Source: Rivularia sp. PCC 7116 (lineage in GTDB: Bacteria; Cyanobacteriota; Cyanobacteriia; Cyanobacteriales; Nostocaceae). Taken from it: a DNA stretch of 64,000 bases. Position 1 is the stretch's first letter. Every line of letters starts with the position of its first letter. Made by a program: the position numbers and the translations under genes. The DNA is taken from assembly GCF_000316665.1 (NCBI RefSeq), contig NC_019678.1:7411001-7475000 (forward strand), written 5' to 3'. Positions 1-9,546 of this stretch are shown piece by piece. The notes under the pieces were generated by a model. That model worked only from the letters and a program-made list of their open reading frames with translations. It had not been told where the DNA came from and did no database searches.

Positions 1-111
1 CTCAAAACTTTTAATGGAAATGTCGCTACTGATAAAACACTACTTCCTATCATCAATAACGGAAACAGCAAACGTTTGGATACAGCCATGAATATACCTA
101 TCTACCCGTAA
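1..111 (+). CDS. C-terminal end of an unidentified protein (partial)
   Basis: The first base opens a reading frame of 36 codons that ends with TAA at 109-111; the gene starts before the window. The visible tail is polar, with an NNGNSKRLDTAMN stretch and a final IPIYP. Nothing in it identifies a family. It could also be a chance open frame, but the codon use and absence of stops fit a real C terminus. The next gene on the same strand starts about 275 bases later, so they need not be one transcript. Confidence 0.45.
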   Translation, partial: LKTFNGNVATDKTLLPIINNGNSKRLDTAMNIPIYP

Positions 112-298
112 TTACCAACGATTACACTTTCAACCACTTCTGTACTGTTTACAGGAAAAAATACGGCTATTGATTATTTATTCCTGTTTACTTAGAGCCT
201 TGAAGCCTAATTCTCGCTACAGCATACCTGTAAACCAAGATTTTTTATTTATGATTTTTTTAAAGATTTTATAGTTGGCTACAATTAGGTTATTATGA

Positions 299-319
299 CT
301 ATGCCCCCCCAGGGGATAG
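299..319. promoter_or_regulatory. C/G-tract inverted repeat upstream of the DUF3120-like gene
   Basis: CTATG, seven C, A, GGGG, ATAG forms an imperfect inverted repeat about 70 bases before the next start codon. The C-run/G-run layout with AT-rich flanks resembles operators of the CsoR/RcnR metal-sensor family, but the spacing is not canonical. It is listed as a possible operator only. Confidence 0.2.
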
Positions 320-387
320 GATATACCCAGTGAAGGGTTGTAATTGAACCTTAAGAAAAGTTAATCTTTGTAAAGAAGATTAAAATA

Positions 388-1221
388 TTGACTAATAATA
401 CCTTGTATTCATATCCAGTTTTTAACCCCGTGACTCAAACACTTGAAAGTCTCGAATCTTTAGAAATCAAGACAATAGCGAATCAAAAAGTGATAACCAC
501 AGTAATACCCCTACATAAAGAGAAAGATGAGAATTTGACATCTTTCTCAACCTCTCCCCTAACGCCTCTGTTTTCTGGGGTTATATTCCGACAAGCTTTA
601 CTGGTATTTGCTGCGGCAGTATTTTTAGTGTCGGTACCTGTATTCATTGAAGCGCCTTTAGTAAGAGCGCTACCGTGGTTGAGTGTGGCTTTAACAGCAG
701 CTTGGGTATGGTTAAGTAAAAAATTGATGTCACGCAGTTCTACTTATATTTGGGGGGATTTACTCTTAGGCTTCAGTTGGAGTTGGTTGGCTGGTTCTAT
801 ATATTGGGGTTGGCTGCGCTGGGAACCTTTGTGGCATTTACCCGTAGAATCAATTGGTTTGCCTTTTGCTATTTGGTGTTTGTATCGTAATTGGGGCAAA
901 GTCGGCAACTGGTTTTACTTTGGTTCTCTGCTGGGCACAGTTTTGACCGACATATATTTTTACATAGTGGACTTAATACCGTATTGGCGGCAGATTATGC
1001 TTGTAGAGCCAGAAGCAGCTTCACCTGTTTTAAAAGCAGCACTTTCGCAAGTACAAACACCAGCAGGAGAGGCTTGGGCAATTATCTTAGCTGTAGTGTT
1101 GTTAAGCATTGGAATTATACCTTTAAAATATAAGCAGCTACACTGGTATGCTTTTAGTGGAGCAGTTTTGAGCACAATTTTAGTAGACAGCTTATTCTTA
1201 ATCGCTGCCGTTCTAGCTTGA
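388..1221 (+). CDS. DUF3120-like cyanobacterial membrane protein
   Basis: 277 aa. The first ~65 residues are polar and poorly predicted to fold. They are followed by about six hydrophobic segments beginning near residue 67 (ALLVFAAAVFLVSVPVFI), with the conserved-looking blocks PLVRALPWLS, WGDLLLGFSWSWLAG, WGWLRWEPLWHLPVE and DIYFYIVDLIPYWRQ. These blocks match my memory of the cyanobacterial DUF3120 family, whose function is unknown. The start used is TTG at 388; no ATG lies in frame upstream of the hydrophobic part, and a GTG at 430 is an alternative. It is an integral membrane protein, possibly of thylakoid or plasma membrane. The family assignment is good, the role is not known. Confidence 0.75.
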   Translation: MTNNTLYSYPVFNPVTQTLESLESLEIKTIANQKVITTVIPLHKEKDENLTSFSTSPLTPLFSGVIFRQALLVFAAAVFLVSVPVFIEAPLVRALPWLSVALTAAWVWLSKKLMSRSSTYIWGDLLLGFSWSWLAGSIYWGWLRWEPLWHLPVESIGLPFAIWCLYRNWGKVGNWFYFGSLLGTVLTDIYFYIVDLIPYWRQIMLVEPEAASPVLKAALSQVQTPAGEAWAIILAVVLLSIGIIPLKYKQLHWYAFSGAVLSTILVDSLFLIAAVLA

Positions 1222-1497
1222 GTAGAGGATATCGGCTTTTGCGAACGCTACTAATGGTTGTAAAAATTCAATCATTGATTGTTTTCAATAATTTTTTGCA
1301 AAAATCTTACTCTAAATCCCTGGGAGTAAATATTAGATATATTGATAAGCTGTATATTAGTTTTTGATAACTGCTGTGTTTGAATTAAGCTAATTACTAC
1401 GAGCATCTGTCGTTTATGCGTTATCTGTGATGAATGACATATCAGTAGTAACTGGCTTAACACTTTGTGTAAGTTTGATGGAAAGAGGTAGAAAATC

Positions 1498-1938
1498 GTG
1501 AAACGATTGGCGCATTTAGTAACAATATTTAGTTTGTTAATCGGGTTTTGGGGATGGTTAGGCTCTGGGGGAGCAGCCCAAGCAGCAAATTTAAATCAAT
1601 TCGCTGTTAATAACGCTCCTATTTTTGCAATTGATTCGTCCCGAGTACTACGGAATCGAGCAGATGAAAAGCTTGCAGATGTTTATGGTGACAAAATTGA
1701 TTTAAACAATACTAACATCGGAGCTTTTCAAAGATATCGGGGACTATATCCTACACTTGCTAAGAAGATAGTCTTTAACGCTCCTTACGACAATGTAGAA
1801 GATGTGCTTGATCTTGAAGGTTTGAGCGAAAGACAAAAACAACGTTTACAGGCTAACTTGGAGAACTTCACAGTTAACCCACCAGAAGAAATCTTTATTG
1901 ATGGCGATGAGCGCATCAATAATGGTATTTACAGATAA
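1498..1938 (+). CDS. psbU: Photosystem II 12 kDa extrinsic protein PsbU
   Basis: 146 aa with a GTG start preceded by AAAGAGG. Residues 1-30 are a Sec-type signal peptide ending AQA|A, so the mature protein enters the thylakoid lumen. The mature part carries the family pattern: [29 protein letters not shown], and a helix-hairpin-helix-like [21 protein letters not shown]. PsbU binds the lumenal side of PSII near CP43 and PsbV and stabilises the manganese cluster and its chloride requirement. Length is normal for the precursor. It appears to be a single-gene unit; a large palindrome at 2020 follows it. Confidence 0.95.
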   Translation: MKRLAHLVTIFSLLIGFWGWLGSGGAAQAANLNQFAVNNAPIFAIDSSRVLRNRADEKLADVYGDKIDLNNTNIGAFQRYRGLYPTLAKKIVFNAPYDNVEDVLDLEGLSERQKQRLQANLENFTVNPPEEIFIDGDERINNGIYR

Positions 1939-2019
1939 TCACTTTTGTGGTTTGAAATATCTCAGTTGTTAATTCTGGCTTTTGATTTGAAATTCAGATA
2001 ATCTTCAAAAGATAAACGT

Positions 2020-2043
2020 AGAGACGCGATATATCGCGTCTCT
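2020..2043. repeat. Perfect 24-bp palindrome (dispersed cyanobacterial repeat, possible terminator)
   Basis: AGAGACGCGATA followed by its exact reverse complement, then AAAAAAG and TTTT. Such GAGACGCGAT...ATCGCGTCTC palindromes are dispersed in Nostocales genomes. Placed about 80 bases after psbU it could also end that transcript. The rest of 1939-2296 shows no gene. Confidence 0.7.
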
Positions 2044-2296
2044 AAAAAAGTTTTGGTTGTCATTCAAAAGCTTAATTTGGGGAAGAACATTTATACCCTG
2101 TGTTAGTTCTGACCCTTGGTTAAATGTAACTGTAACAATATAATTGCGTAGGATTCGTTGAGTTTAAATTCAGTTTTAAAGGGACAACTGAAAGAATCCC
2201 CAGACAAATGATGATTCAAATCACAGTAGACCCCCAAACCCGAAACCTAAAATAGTTAAGTTCCCTACTATCCCTACTATATCTATATTTATCACC

Positions 2297-3973
2297 TTGT
2301 CCGAAAACAATTTTAAAAATCAATTTGATGTTTTAGTTGTGGGTGCTGGTGCAGCTGGATTGTATACCGCCCTTTGTTTACCCCAAAATTTACAAGTTGG
2401 TTTAATTACTAAAGAAACTATTTCTTTATCCGCTAGCGAATGGGCACAAGGAGGTATTGCAGCAGCAGTTTCTCCCCAAGATTCTCCACAGTTACATGTT
2501 GAAGATACGATAGTTGCAGGTGCTGGCTTATGCGATCGCTCTGTCGTTGAATTCCTTGCCGAAAAAGCCTCTGACTGTATTCAATCTTTAGTTGATTTAG
2601 GTGTATCTTTTGACCGTAAAGGTTCTGAATTAGCTTTAACTTTAGAAGCTGCCCATTCTCGCCACCGAGTTCTTCATGCTGCCGATACCACTGGTTCCCA
2701 AGTAGTTACGACTTTAAGCGCTCAAGTATTAAAACGCCAAAATATTAAAATTATTCAGCAGGCTTTAGCATTAAATTTATGGTTACACCCAGAAACTAAA
2801 AGAACCCAAGGCATAAGCCTGTTTTTTCAAAATGAAGTTATATGGATACGAGCCGGTGCAGTAGTGCTAGCAACAGGTGGGGGAGGTCAAGTTTTTGCTC
2901 AGACAACCAACCCAGCGATTAGTACTGGTGATGGCGTGGCTATAGCTTGGCAAGCTGGAGCAATTCTTAGAGACTTAGAGTTCATGCAGTTTCATCCTAC
3001 AGCTTTAACTAAACCAGGTGCTGACAGGTTTTTAATCAGCGAAGCTGTAAGGGGTGAAGGAGCGCACTTAGTTGATAATCAAGGACGACGATTTGCATTT
3101 GACTATCATCCATCTGGCGAACTAGCGCCCCGAGATATAGTTAGCCGAGCCATTTTCACTCATTTGCAAAACACCGAGGAAGATCCTACTACCGCCAATG
3201 TTTGGCTGGATATGCGCTCTATTTCTCCCGAAAGAATTCGTTATCGATTTCCCAACATAGTTAAAGTTTGTCAGCGTTGGGGTATCGATGTATTTTCAGA
3301 ACCCATTCCCGTGGCTCCCGCAGCTCATTATTGGATGGGTGGAATTCAAACAGATTTGATGAATCGTACTAGTATTCCGGGTTTATACGCAGTTGGAGAA
3401 ACAGCCAGTACTGGAGTTCATGGAGCGAATCGTTTGGCTAGTAACTCTCTACTAGAATGCATAGTTTTTGGCGCTCAGATGTCTAATCTTAAGATAGAAG
3501 AAACTGGATTCGATCAAAATCAACCTCTTTCTTCAGATAGGTTTGAAATTGAATCCAAAGATACAAAACGTGAGTTGAAGTTTCTGCAAGAATTACGAAA
3601 TGAAATACCGCGCTTGGTTTGGCAGGCTGCTGGAATCTGTCGGGAACAGTCAAGTTTGGATCGAGCTGTTCAGAACGTAGAATCTTGGCAGCAAGAATTT
3701 GCTAACCTCAAAATCAGTAAATTTTTATCTTGTTTGCATCCACCTAATTCAGTCATTTTTGAATCTGACAATGCTCAGAAAATGGTATTGGTATGGACGC
3801 AAGTGCGTAACTTACTCGATATTGCTTATTTAATTCTTAAAAGTGCTGCCTTTAGAACTGAAAGTCGAGGCGGACATTATCGTTTGGACTATCCCCAGTC
3901 AAATGCGGATTGGCAAGTCCATACGCTGGTACAAGATAATCATTGGTGGAAAGAGCCTGTGAGTGATAATTGA
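2297..3973 (+). CDS. nadB: L-aspartate oxidase
   Basis: 558 aa flavoprotein that oxidises L-aspartate to iminoaspartate, the first step of de novo NAD synthesis (with NadA). The N-terminal FAD Rossmann motif VVGAGAAGLYTAL is at residues 15-27. Further family blocks are SEWAQGGIAAA, HSRHRVLHAADTTG, MQFHPTAL, RFLISEAVRGEGAHLVD, LAPRDIVSRAI, PVAPAAHYWMGGI and YAVGETASTGVHGANRLASNS, covering the flavin-binding and catalytic regions of the fumarate-reductase/NadB fold. The helical C-terminal domain is present. The best start is TTG at 2297; no in-frame ATG lies nearby upstream. nadA is not in the window. Confidence 0.93.
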   Translation: MSENNFKNQFDVLVVGAGAAGLYTALCLPQNLQVGLITKETISLSASEWAQGGIAAAVSPQDSPQLHVEDTIVAGAGLCDRSVVEFLAEKASDCIQSLVDLGVSFDRKGSELALTLEAAHSRHRVLHAADTTGSQVVTTLSAQVLKRQNIKIIQQALALNLWLHPETKRTQGISLFFQNEVIWIRAGAVVLATGGGGQVFAQTTNPAISTGDGVAIAWQAGAILRDLEFMQFHPTALTKPGADRFLISEAVRGEGAHLVDNQGRRFAFDYHPSGELAPRDIVSRAIFTHLQNTEEDPTTANVWLDMRSISPERIRYRFPNIVKVCQRWGIDVFSEPIPVAPAAHYWMGGIQTDLMNRTSIPGLYAVGETASTGVHGANRLASNSLLECIVFGAQMSNLKIEETGFDQNQPLSSDRFEIESKDTKRELKFLQELRNEIPRLVWQAAGICREQSSLDRAVQNVESWQQEFANLKISKFLSCLHPPNSVIFESDNAQKMVLVWTQVRNLLDIAYLILKSAAFRTESRGGHYRLDYPQSNADWQVHTLVQDNHWWKEPVSDN

Positions 3974-3976
3974 AAA

Positions 3977-4005
3977 AGCAGAATACTTCAAAACTGCGTT
4001 CTGCT
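3977..4005 (-). terminator. Intrinsic terminator for the minus-strand 91-aa gene
   Basis: AGCAGAA and TTCTGCT form a perfect 7-bp stem with a 15-base loop. Read on the minus strand it ends in a T-rich run (CTTTTTC), about 45 bases after the stop of the gene at 4050-4325. Confidence 0.55.
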
Positions 4006-4049
4006 GTAACCAAGTAACTCAGCTTGCTCGTTCAAATAAAGTAGTTAAA

Positions 4050-4325
4050 TCATCGCGTACCGCTACCATAAGCAGTTGCAGGGCGACCAAAATTAGGTGG
4101 CTGATATGTTCGCGAATCTGGAAAATTTTCTTTAAATTCATTTACCCTAGTGCGCGAACCCGGAATTGTATAGTTAGGAACGACGCTATTTAGGGTTGAA
4201 GCCGCATCAGCGATTTTAGGAATTATTAAAGAAGCTCCCACAATCAGAAATATTGCGCTGCCAATTCTTAAACTGCTTTCTAAGATGCTTCCTGAATTCA
4301 TTTGAGTATTCATAAAATTAAACAA
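4050..4325 (-). CDS. Small hypothetical protein with one N-terminal membrane/signal segment
   Basis: 91 aa. Residues ~22-42 (IGSAIFLIVGASLIIPKIADAA) are hydrophobic and end in ADAA, so this is either a late signal peptide or a single anchor. The remainder is short and rich in Ser, Pro, Asn and Arg (YTIPGSRTRVNEF, YQPPNFGRPATAYGSGTR), with no known domain. An ATG at codon 5 (MNTQMNSG) is an alternative start. I do not recognise the family. A hairpin with a T-run follows, which supports a real transcript. It converges with nadB. Confidence 0.55.
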   Translation of the reverse strand: MFNFMNTQMNSGSILESSLRIGSAIFLIVGASLIIPKIADAASTLNSVVPNYTIPGSRTRVNEFKENFPDSRTYQPPNFGRPATAYGSGTR

Positions 4326-5027
4326 GTATATTTTTATGCAGATTTAAACTTAATACACTTGAACTTCAAGCTATTATCTAGTTAAAATTTGTCTCTTCTT
4401 CATAAATCTACGTAGAATTACATAGAGTTATTTCTCTGTAAAACTTGAATCTAAAGAAAGAAAAAAGTCTCAGAATCTAAACATTGTCTTAATAAGTAGT
4501 ATTACTAATGAATGCTTATCGCCATCTGCCCTAAGTTAGACCTAATGCATAAATTTACTCAAATTAGCTGTCTGCTGAAAATTTTCTTTAAATTATCTTA
4601 ATCTTTTACGTACTATCACGAAGTATTTCGGCTGACAATATGTAATTAATACGGATATTTATTTAAAATTGGTTATACCTCAATTTCTCTTTATCAGAGA
4701 AAATAACTAAAAATTATTTATCTATGTTGCCACTTTGGCATATTTTTACGAAACTTCATATTTGTTCATAAATATATTCGTAATTGCACTTGAGTTGAAG
4801 CACTTACGATCCGTAATAAACCTTAAGCCACTTTTCTCTATCAAACTGATTAAGTCTACAGGTTGAGTGCTGCAAGTTCCCGATAGATCTTTATATAGAT
4901 GAAGGTATATTCCTTTATATAGATGCAGGTATATTTGAGGAATTACGGTTTTTACTGTAAAAAAGTCAAAACTAGATTAACTTATAGTGACTTTATATAC
5001 TGACTATTGTTTCAGTAGGCTGAAAAA
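4326..5027. other. Gene-free 700-bp stretch
   Basis: AT-rich, with stops in all frames and no RNA gene that I can see. The only structure is the 24-bp tandem duplication at 4890-4937, listed separately. It should contain the promoter for the small minus-strand gene at 4325. Confidence 0.6.
4890..4937. repeat. Two tandem 24-bp units
   Basis: Units 4890-4913 and 4914-4937 share TTTATATAGATG-AGGTATATT; they differ at one internal base and the last two positions. No further copy follows. Confidence 0.7.
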
Positions 5028-7247
5028 TTATTCGGCGAATTGATGACGATTTTTTCCTAAACGTTTAGCGCGATACATTGCAATATCGGCTTTTTTAAGT
5101 AACTTTTCTGGGTTGTTAGCAGTGTGTGGATAGATGCTAATGCCGATACTAGCGGAAACTCTAGCACTATGACCTTCTAGAGTGATAGGTTCAGTAACAC
5201 TCTTAAGGATTTTATCTGCGATTTTTGCTGCTACTTGCCGGTGAGGAATTCTTCGTAAAATTATAGTGAACTCATCCCCACCCAATCGCGATACAGTATC
5301 GCTGCCACGCAGGCAATTGCCGAGTCTTTGAGCAACCGTAACTAATAAAAGGTCGCCCATTTCGTGTCCTAAAGAATCGTTTATCTGTTTAAACCCATCT
5401 AGATCTACAAACAGTAACGCTACCAAATAATTACTATTATCAGCCCAACACAAAGACTCATGCAGTTCTTCAGCAAAAGCTTTACGATTTGGTAAACCCG
5501 TCAAAGCGTCGTGATAGGCGATATAGCGTAAACGATCTTCTTTAAGTTTTAACTCGTCATTGGAGCGAGAAAGTTCATCGGCAGTACGCTTCAATTCGTC
5601 TTCCAAGAGTTTGCGTTTGGTGATATCGCGAGTCACCCCAACCAAAAATAAGTTTCCTGCCGCATCTCTATGAAGCGAACGTTTGGTAGCGATGAAATGA
5701 ACTTCATTACTCGTATCCGTAAGTTTCTCCTCATTTTCAAGCAGTTCTTGGGTTCTAAAAACATATTCATCTTTTTCCCGGAAAGCATCTGCTTCATGCT
5801 TAGGGAACAAATCATAATCACATTTATCTAACAACTCATCTTTTGAACAGCCAATTAATTCACTAAAAGCATCGTTAAGCACAATCCATTGATGTTTCTC
5901 GTTCTTAACAAAAATTGGATCTGCAACTGTATTAATTACTTGCTGTAAAAACTCTTTAGAGCGTTTGAACTCTTCCTGACTATGAGCAATTTGGGCAGTA
6001 ACAAAAACGACTGAAGCAATATAGGTTATCAATGTGGGAATTAACGGTATCCACCAGCCATTTAAGAATAAAAGATAAGAATTACCCGTTAACAGAGAAC
6101 ACAGCAATAAAACCCATAAAAAGTTGGCGACATAACTTCTAAATTGCCATCGAATTATTGCTCCCATATAAGCCCATATTCCAATCCACAAGTATTCTAT
6201 AGGTTCAGACCAAACTCTCATTAACTGCCTACCTTCTAAAGCAGCAGAAATAATTTCATGGGTAAAATAAGCTTGCAATTCTACACCAGGAATCGCTTGT
6301 AGTTCTTGACCCATAAAACGATTAGAGTAGGGAGTTAATTTTAAATCTGGTAAACTCGCCGCTGTGTAACCAATTAGTATAATACGGTCTTTAATCCAAT
6401 TTTCAGGGACATTCCCAGCTAATACTTTCTCTACATTTAATTTACGAAAACCATAGGGTTTTCCATCACAACCTTGTTTGCAAGCCGGTTTAGGAAAATT
6501 AGATAAAAATTGGTAGCCGCCATTATCGGCGTTTACATATCCACCGTCATTTGGTTTAAATCTAATAAATTTAGCTTTACCTAATTGTAAATATTGAGAA
6601 TTTTTCGCCTGTTTCGGGACAATATTTTCCGATTTCAAATACAATAGAGCTAATTTTAAAGCAAAGCTCTCATATGTTTTGCCGAAGTAGGCGTACAACA
6701 AACCACGGCGCACTTTACCATCAGCGTCTTGTATTGTATTGTTAATACCTATCTTATCTTTTTCCTTCAATAAGGGTGGCGCTTTAACATGACTATTTTG
6801 ATTATTTTGACTATCTGGAAGTAACTCAATTCCTACTAAATTCGGCATTGATTCAAATACTTCATTAAGTTTATCTGTTCCAGGTGGTACCGCTAAATCC
6901 CTATAGATATCTAGACCAATAGCACGAGGTTGATAATCTTGTATTTTTAGTAATAATTCAGCCAGTTTACTATCAGAAATTGGCCAATAATTAAAATTGC
7001 GTAAAGATTTTTCATCCATAGCCACTATAGTAATTCTCTCTTGAAGAGATTCAACTTGACGCAATTGAAAAAAATTGTCTAAAGCAGTCAGTTCTAATGA
7101 TTGTAATAATCCCAAAAATCGCAATATAATTACGCAGGATAGTACAATAGAAGCAGTAATTAATTCTCTATGTTTCCTAAAAAAACTCTGTTGCAGTGGA
7201 AATATATATTGTTGTAAATTTGCGATCGGCTTTTTTCTAATTCCCAT
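5028..7247 (-). CDS. CHASE2-PAS-GGDEF diguanylate cyclase
   Basis: 739 aa membrane sensor that should make cyclic di-GMP. An N-terminal membrane helix (about residues 27-47) leads into an extracytoplasmic CHASE2 domain (ITIVAMDEKSLRNF, YQPRAIGLDIYRDL, VEKVLAGNVPENWIKDRIILIGYTA). Three helices follow around 345-420, then a cytoplasmic PAS domain (VINTVADPIFVKNEKHQWIVLN...) with a PAC-like end (GVTRDITKRK), a short coiled linker and a GGDEF domain. The active-site GGDEF is intact (656-660) and an RxxD product-inhibition site (RGSD, 647-650) sits five residues before it. No EAL domain is present. The signal sensed is unknown. It is a single gene; a second, smaller frame inside it is a shadow. 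Confidence 0.92.
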   Translation of the reverse strand: MGIRKKPIANLQQYIFPLQQSFFRKHRELITASIVLSCVIILRFLGLLQSLELTALDNFFQLRQVESLQERITIVAMDEKSLRNFNYWPISDSKLAELLLKIQDYQPRAIGLDIYRDLAVPPGTDKLNEVFESMPNLVGIELLPDSQNNQNSHVKAPPLLKEKDKIGINNTIQDADGKVRRGLLYAYFGKTYESFALKLALLYLKSENIVPKQAKNSQYLQLGKAKFIRFKPNDGGYVNADNGGYQFLSNFPKPACKQGCDGKPYGFRKLNVEKVLAGNVPENWIKDRIILIGYTAASLPDLKLTPYSNRFMGQELQAIPGVELQAYFTHEIISAALEGRQLMRVWSEPIEYLWIGIWAYMGAIIRWQFRSYVANFLWVLLLCSLLTGNSYLLFLNGWWIPLIPTLITYIASVVFVTAQIAHSQEEFKRSKEFLQQVINTVADPIFVKNEKHQWIVLNDAFSELIGCSKDELLDKCDYDLFPKHEADAFREKDEYVFRTQELLENEEKLTDTSNEVHFIATKRSLHRDAAGNLFLVGVTRDITKRKLLEDELKRTADELSRSNDELKLKEDRLRYIAYHDALTGLPNRKAFAEELHESLCWADNSNYLVALLFVDLDGFKQINDSLGHEMGDLLLVTVAQRLGNCLRGSDTVSRLGGDEFTIILRRIPHRQVAAKIADKILKSVTEPITLEGHSARVSASIGISIYPHTANNPEKLLKKADIAMYRAKRLGKNRHQFAE

Positions 7248-8184
7248 TAGTCTTTCGGGAGAAAAATTTTCTAGTTAAGAATTCGCTATATAACCATCAA
7301 TACTTTTTAGTTATTAATAATTGGTAGTTAGATAGTTGATAAAGTTGAAATCAGTATCTAAATATAATCAATCCAATTGCAGTACGCATCAAATTTATTT
7401 AGTTTTAAGTGAGTTAGCATTGTTAAATCTAACTATAGGAATCCGTTTTGATTTCTGAATAACTCGTTGCGGCTAGGGAATAGGGAATAGGGAACAGAAA
7501 ATGTACTGAGTATTTTTCAAAATTCAAACAGGATTGCTATATGTGTTTGAATTTTGAAACTGAGTGTTCGCTCTCATGGAAAACATGCATCTTCACACAT
7601 GTTTTGAATTATTTGGTTTTATTTACAGATTTAGATTTATTGATGCATACCTATTTAGTAATTTACTAAATTTTCTAGAGTTGTTTTGCCTGGGTATGGT
7701 TCCCTAATACAGTTAGCTTCTTTTGCATCTAGTACGGTTTACCAAGCAATAGTAAGCGTTATTTTTCGCCGAGAATAATCATTAGTGCAAGCACTGATAT
7801 TACATAATTAAAGGGTACTTAAAAAAACATGCTATCCGCAAGTGTGGAATTAAAATATATTAATTTAAATATTAATTTTAGGATGGGAACAATTAGAAAT
7901 TGTCATTGCAAAGGGAAGAAGGTGTGGGTAAGCAATGATAGGGGCTAGAGAGATTGCTTCGCGTAGTTAACAATGCGTGTATGGGTAAAATAGAAGGTAT
8001 TGTCCTTAGTTTTGCTTAATTATTAAATTTCTAATATATAGATACAGCGCTTTGCAGCTAAATGAAGTGCGGTTATCATATCATAAAACTCTTTTGGGAT
8101 AGATTAGATATTCCTTAGCATCAGAATATACTTTACTAATCTAAGATTTGCTTTGTTGCTAAGATGAAATTTGCAATTGGATAT
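7248..8184. other. Gene-free stretch of about 0.9 kb
   Basis: No convincing reading frame or RNA gene. It holds a short heptameric repeat run (about 7474-7495, TAGGGAA three times) and otherwise AT-rich DNA. The promoter of the diguanylate cyclase should lie at its left edge. Confidence 0.6.
7474..7495. repeat. Short tandem heptamer repeat (TAGGGAA)
   Basis: Three consecutive copies of TAGGGAA or close variants. This is the STRR type of repeat typical of filamentous cyanobacteria. Confidence 0.7.
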
Positions 8185-8223
8185 CAAAAATAAAAAGCCA
8201 CCTGAAGCAAATACCCCAAGTGG
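8185..8223 (-). terminator. Intrinsic terminator of the VKOR gene
   Basis: On the minus strand CCACTTG pairs with CAGGTGG (one G-T pair) around a 12-base loop, followed at once by CTTTTTATTTTT. It lies about 50 bases past the stop of the gene ending at 8272. Confidence 0.7.
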
Positions 8224-8271
8224 TTGAGAGTTCTATTTTGCTGTAATTTTTCAAACAATCAGCTAACTATA

Positions 8272-9273
8272 TTAACGACGTAGGTAATACTTAAAATTGG
8301 TTGGACCTTCATAACCAGAAGCTTTTGCTAACTCCTCAAGGCTTTGTGCTCCTGTATATGTTTTTCCTTTGATCTTCCAGGTAGGATAGCTTTGAATGCC
8401 AGCTGCCCTACATTCGGGTTTTTGAGCATTGGGATTATCCGCAGGAGCGCAATCCGTATAAGGAACTTCTTTATAAGCTTCCTTGCCAAACAATAATTTT
8501 TGGTCATGACAGTGAGGACACCACCAAGCAATATATTCTTGGGCACCAATATCTTTGAGGTGACGTGCTAGTGCAATTTCTGCTTCCCCAGAAGTAGTGG
8601 TAATTTCCCAGCCAATTCCTGGTTTGGGATTTTCTTTAGGAACAAAATTTATTGCGCCACTTTCAATCTGATTGGGTTGTTGGGCAGTCCCACCAGGGGT
8701 AACGCCAGCATAAACGCCCAAAGTTCCTATCAGCGTTACCATACCTACAATAATTGCAGTAAAGAAAATTTGCCCTATATCCTCCCAAATACGACCCATA
8801 ATTGTCAGTACCAGCATAGTTAATGAAAACAAAGCTGATGCAATACAGTAAGGGCAAACAGTTTTGATTTGGCTAAATAATACATACATTAGATAGCTGC
8901 TGAAAACCGTCATGGAAATTGAGCCAATCAGCAAAAACATCCATGTTAAGTTTTCTATCTTCTGACGCTGCTCTTTATTTTCTCCACCTTTTAGAAGCAA
9001 AGGCGCAAGAGCAAACACCAACATACTGAAATACGCGAGAAAGCCAAACAAAGCTAGCGGTTGTCCGAGTACGGTTGCCCAAGGGCTGGAAAGAACGCTA
9101 TTACATCCAGCACCCGTACCAGCAGCAGCAGAAGCAGCAGTACAAGCAGCCTCTCCTCCAGTGAACTTAACGATGGTTAAATAACCAGTAACTAAAGCAC
9201 CGCAGGAAGCGATTCCTGCAATTAACAAACGCGAAAAGCGATGAATCCAAGGTGTAGAACGACGACGAATCAT
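8272..9273 (-). CDS. Vitamin K epoxide reductase family protein fused to thioredoxin domain
   Basis: 333 aa, the classic cyanobacterial VKOR-Trx fusion that drives disulfide bond formation in exported proteins using quinone as acceptor. About five membrane helices occupy residues 12-205. The periplasmic loop holds the shuttle cysteines (GEAACTAAS and GAGCNSVLSS). The active CPYC of the VKOR core lies near residue 140 at a helix start. A thioredoxin-like domain follows from ~225 with its own CPHC (WWCPHCHDQK) and a cis-Pro-type SYPTW. Two further cysteines (TDCAPAD, KPECRAAG) sit in the Trx part, as in known homologues. It is a single gene with its own terminator. Confidence 0.93.
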   Translation of the reverse strand: MIRRRSTPWIHRFSRLLIAGIASCGALVTGYLTIVKFTGGEAACTAASAAAGTGAGCNSVLSSPWATVLGQPLALFGFLAYFSMLVFALAPLLLKGGENKEQRQKIENLTWMFLLIGSISMTVFSSYLMYVLFSQIKTVCPYCIASALFSLTMLVLTIMGRIWEDIGQIFFTAIIVGMVTLIGTLGVYAGVTPGGTAQQPNQIESGAINFVPKENPKPGIGWEITTTSGEAEIALARHLKDIGAQEYIAWWCPHCHDQKLLFGKEAYKEVPYTDCAPADNPNAQKPECRAAGIQSYPTWKIKGKTYTGAQSLEELAKASGYEGPTNFKYYLRR

Positions 9274-9546
9274 AAGCTAAAACATTATTAATTGAGATTA
9301 ATAAATCGGAAATAGAGAGTAAATTAGAATTTTTATTCTAAACCTATATACAGTAAGCAATTCAAATTGGATTTCTATAGCTTAATTTAGTCAAAACTAG
9401 GATTAGCTGCAAGTAAACAAATTACTTTAGTTTTACTAGATTTAGAATAAATATGTCTCAACGATTCCAACAATAAAATATTGCTGCTATCGAATTGATT
9501 AATAACTACTACAAATCCTCAGCATCGCTATTCCCGATTTCCTTGT

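Noticed and set aside
3963-4193. Plus-strand frame of 76 aa after nadB
   Set aside because: It overlaps the nadB end and the better supported minus-strand 91-aa gene, and its composition (many Arg, Cys, Ser) is non-protein-like.
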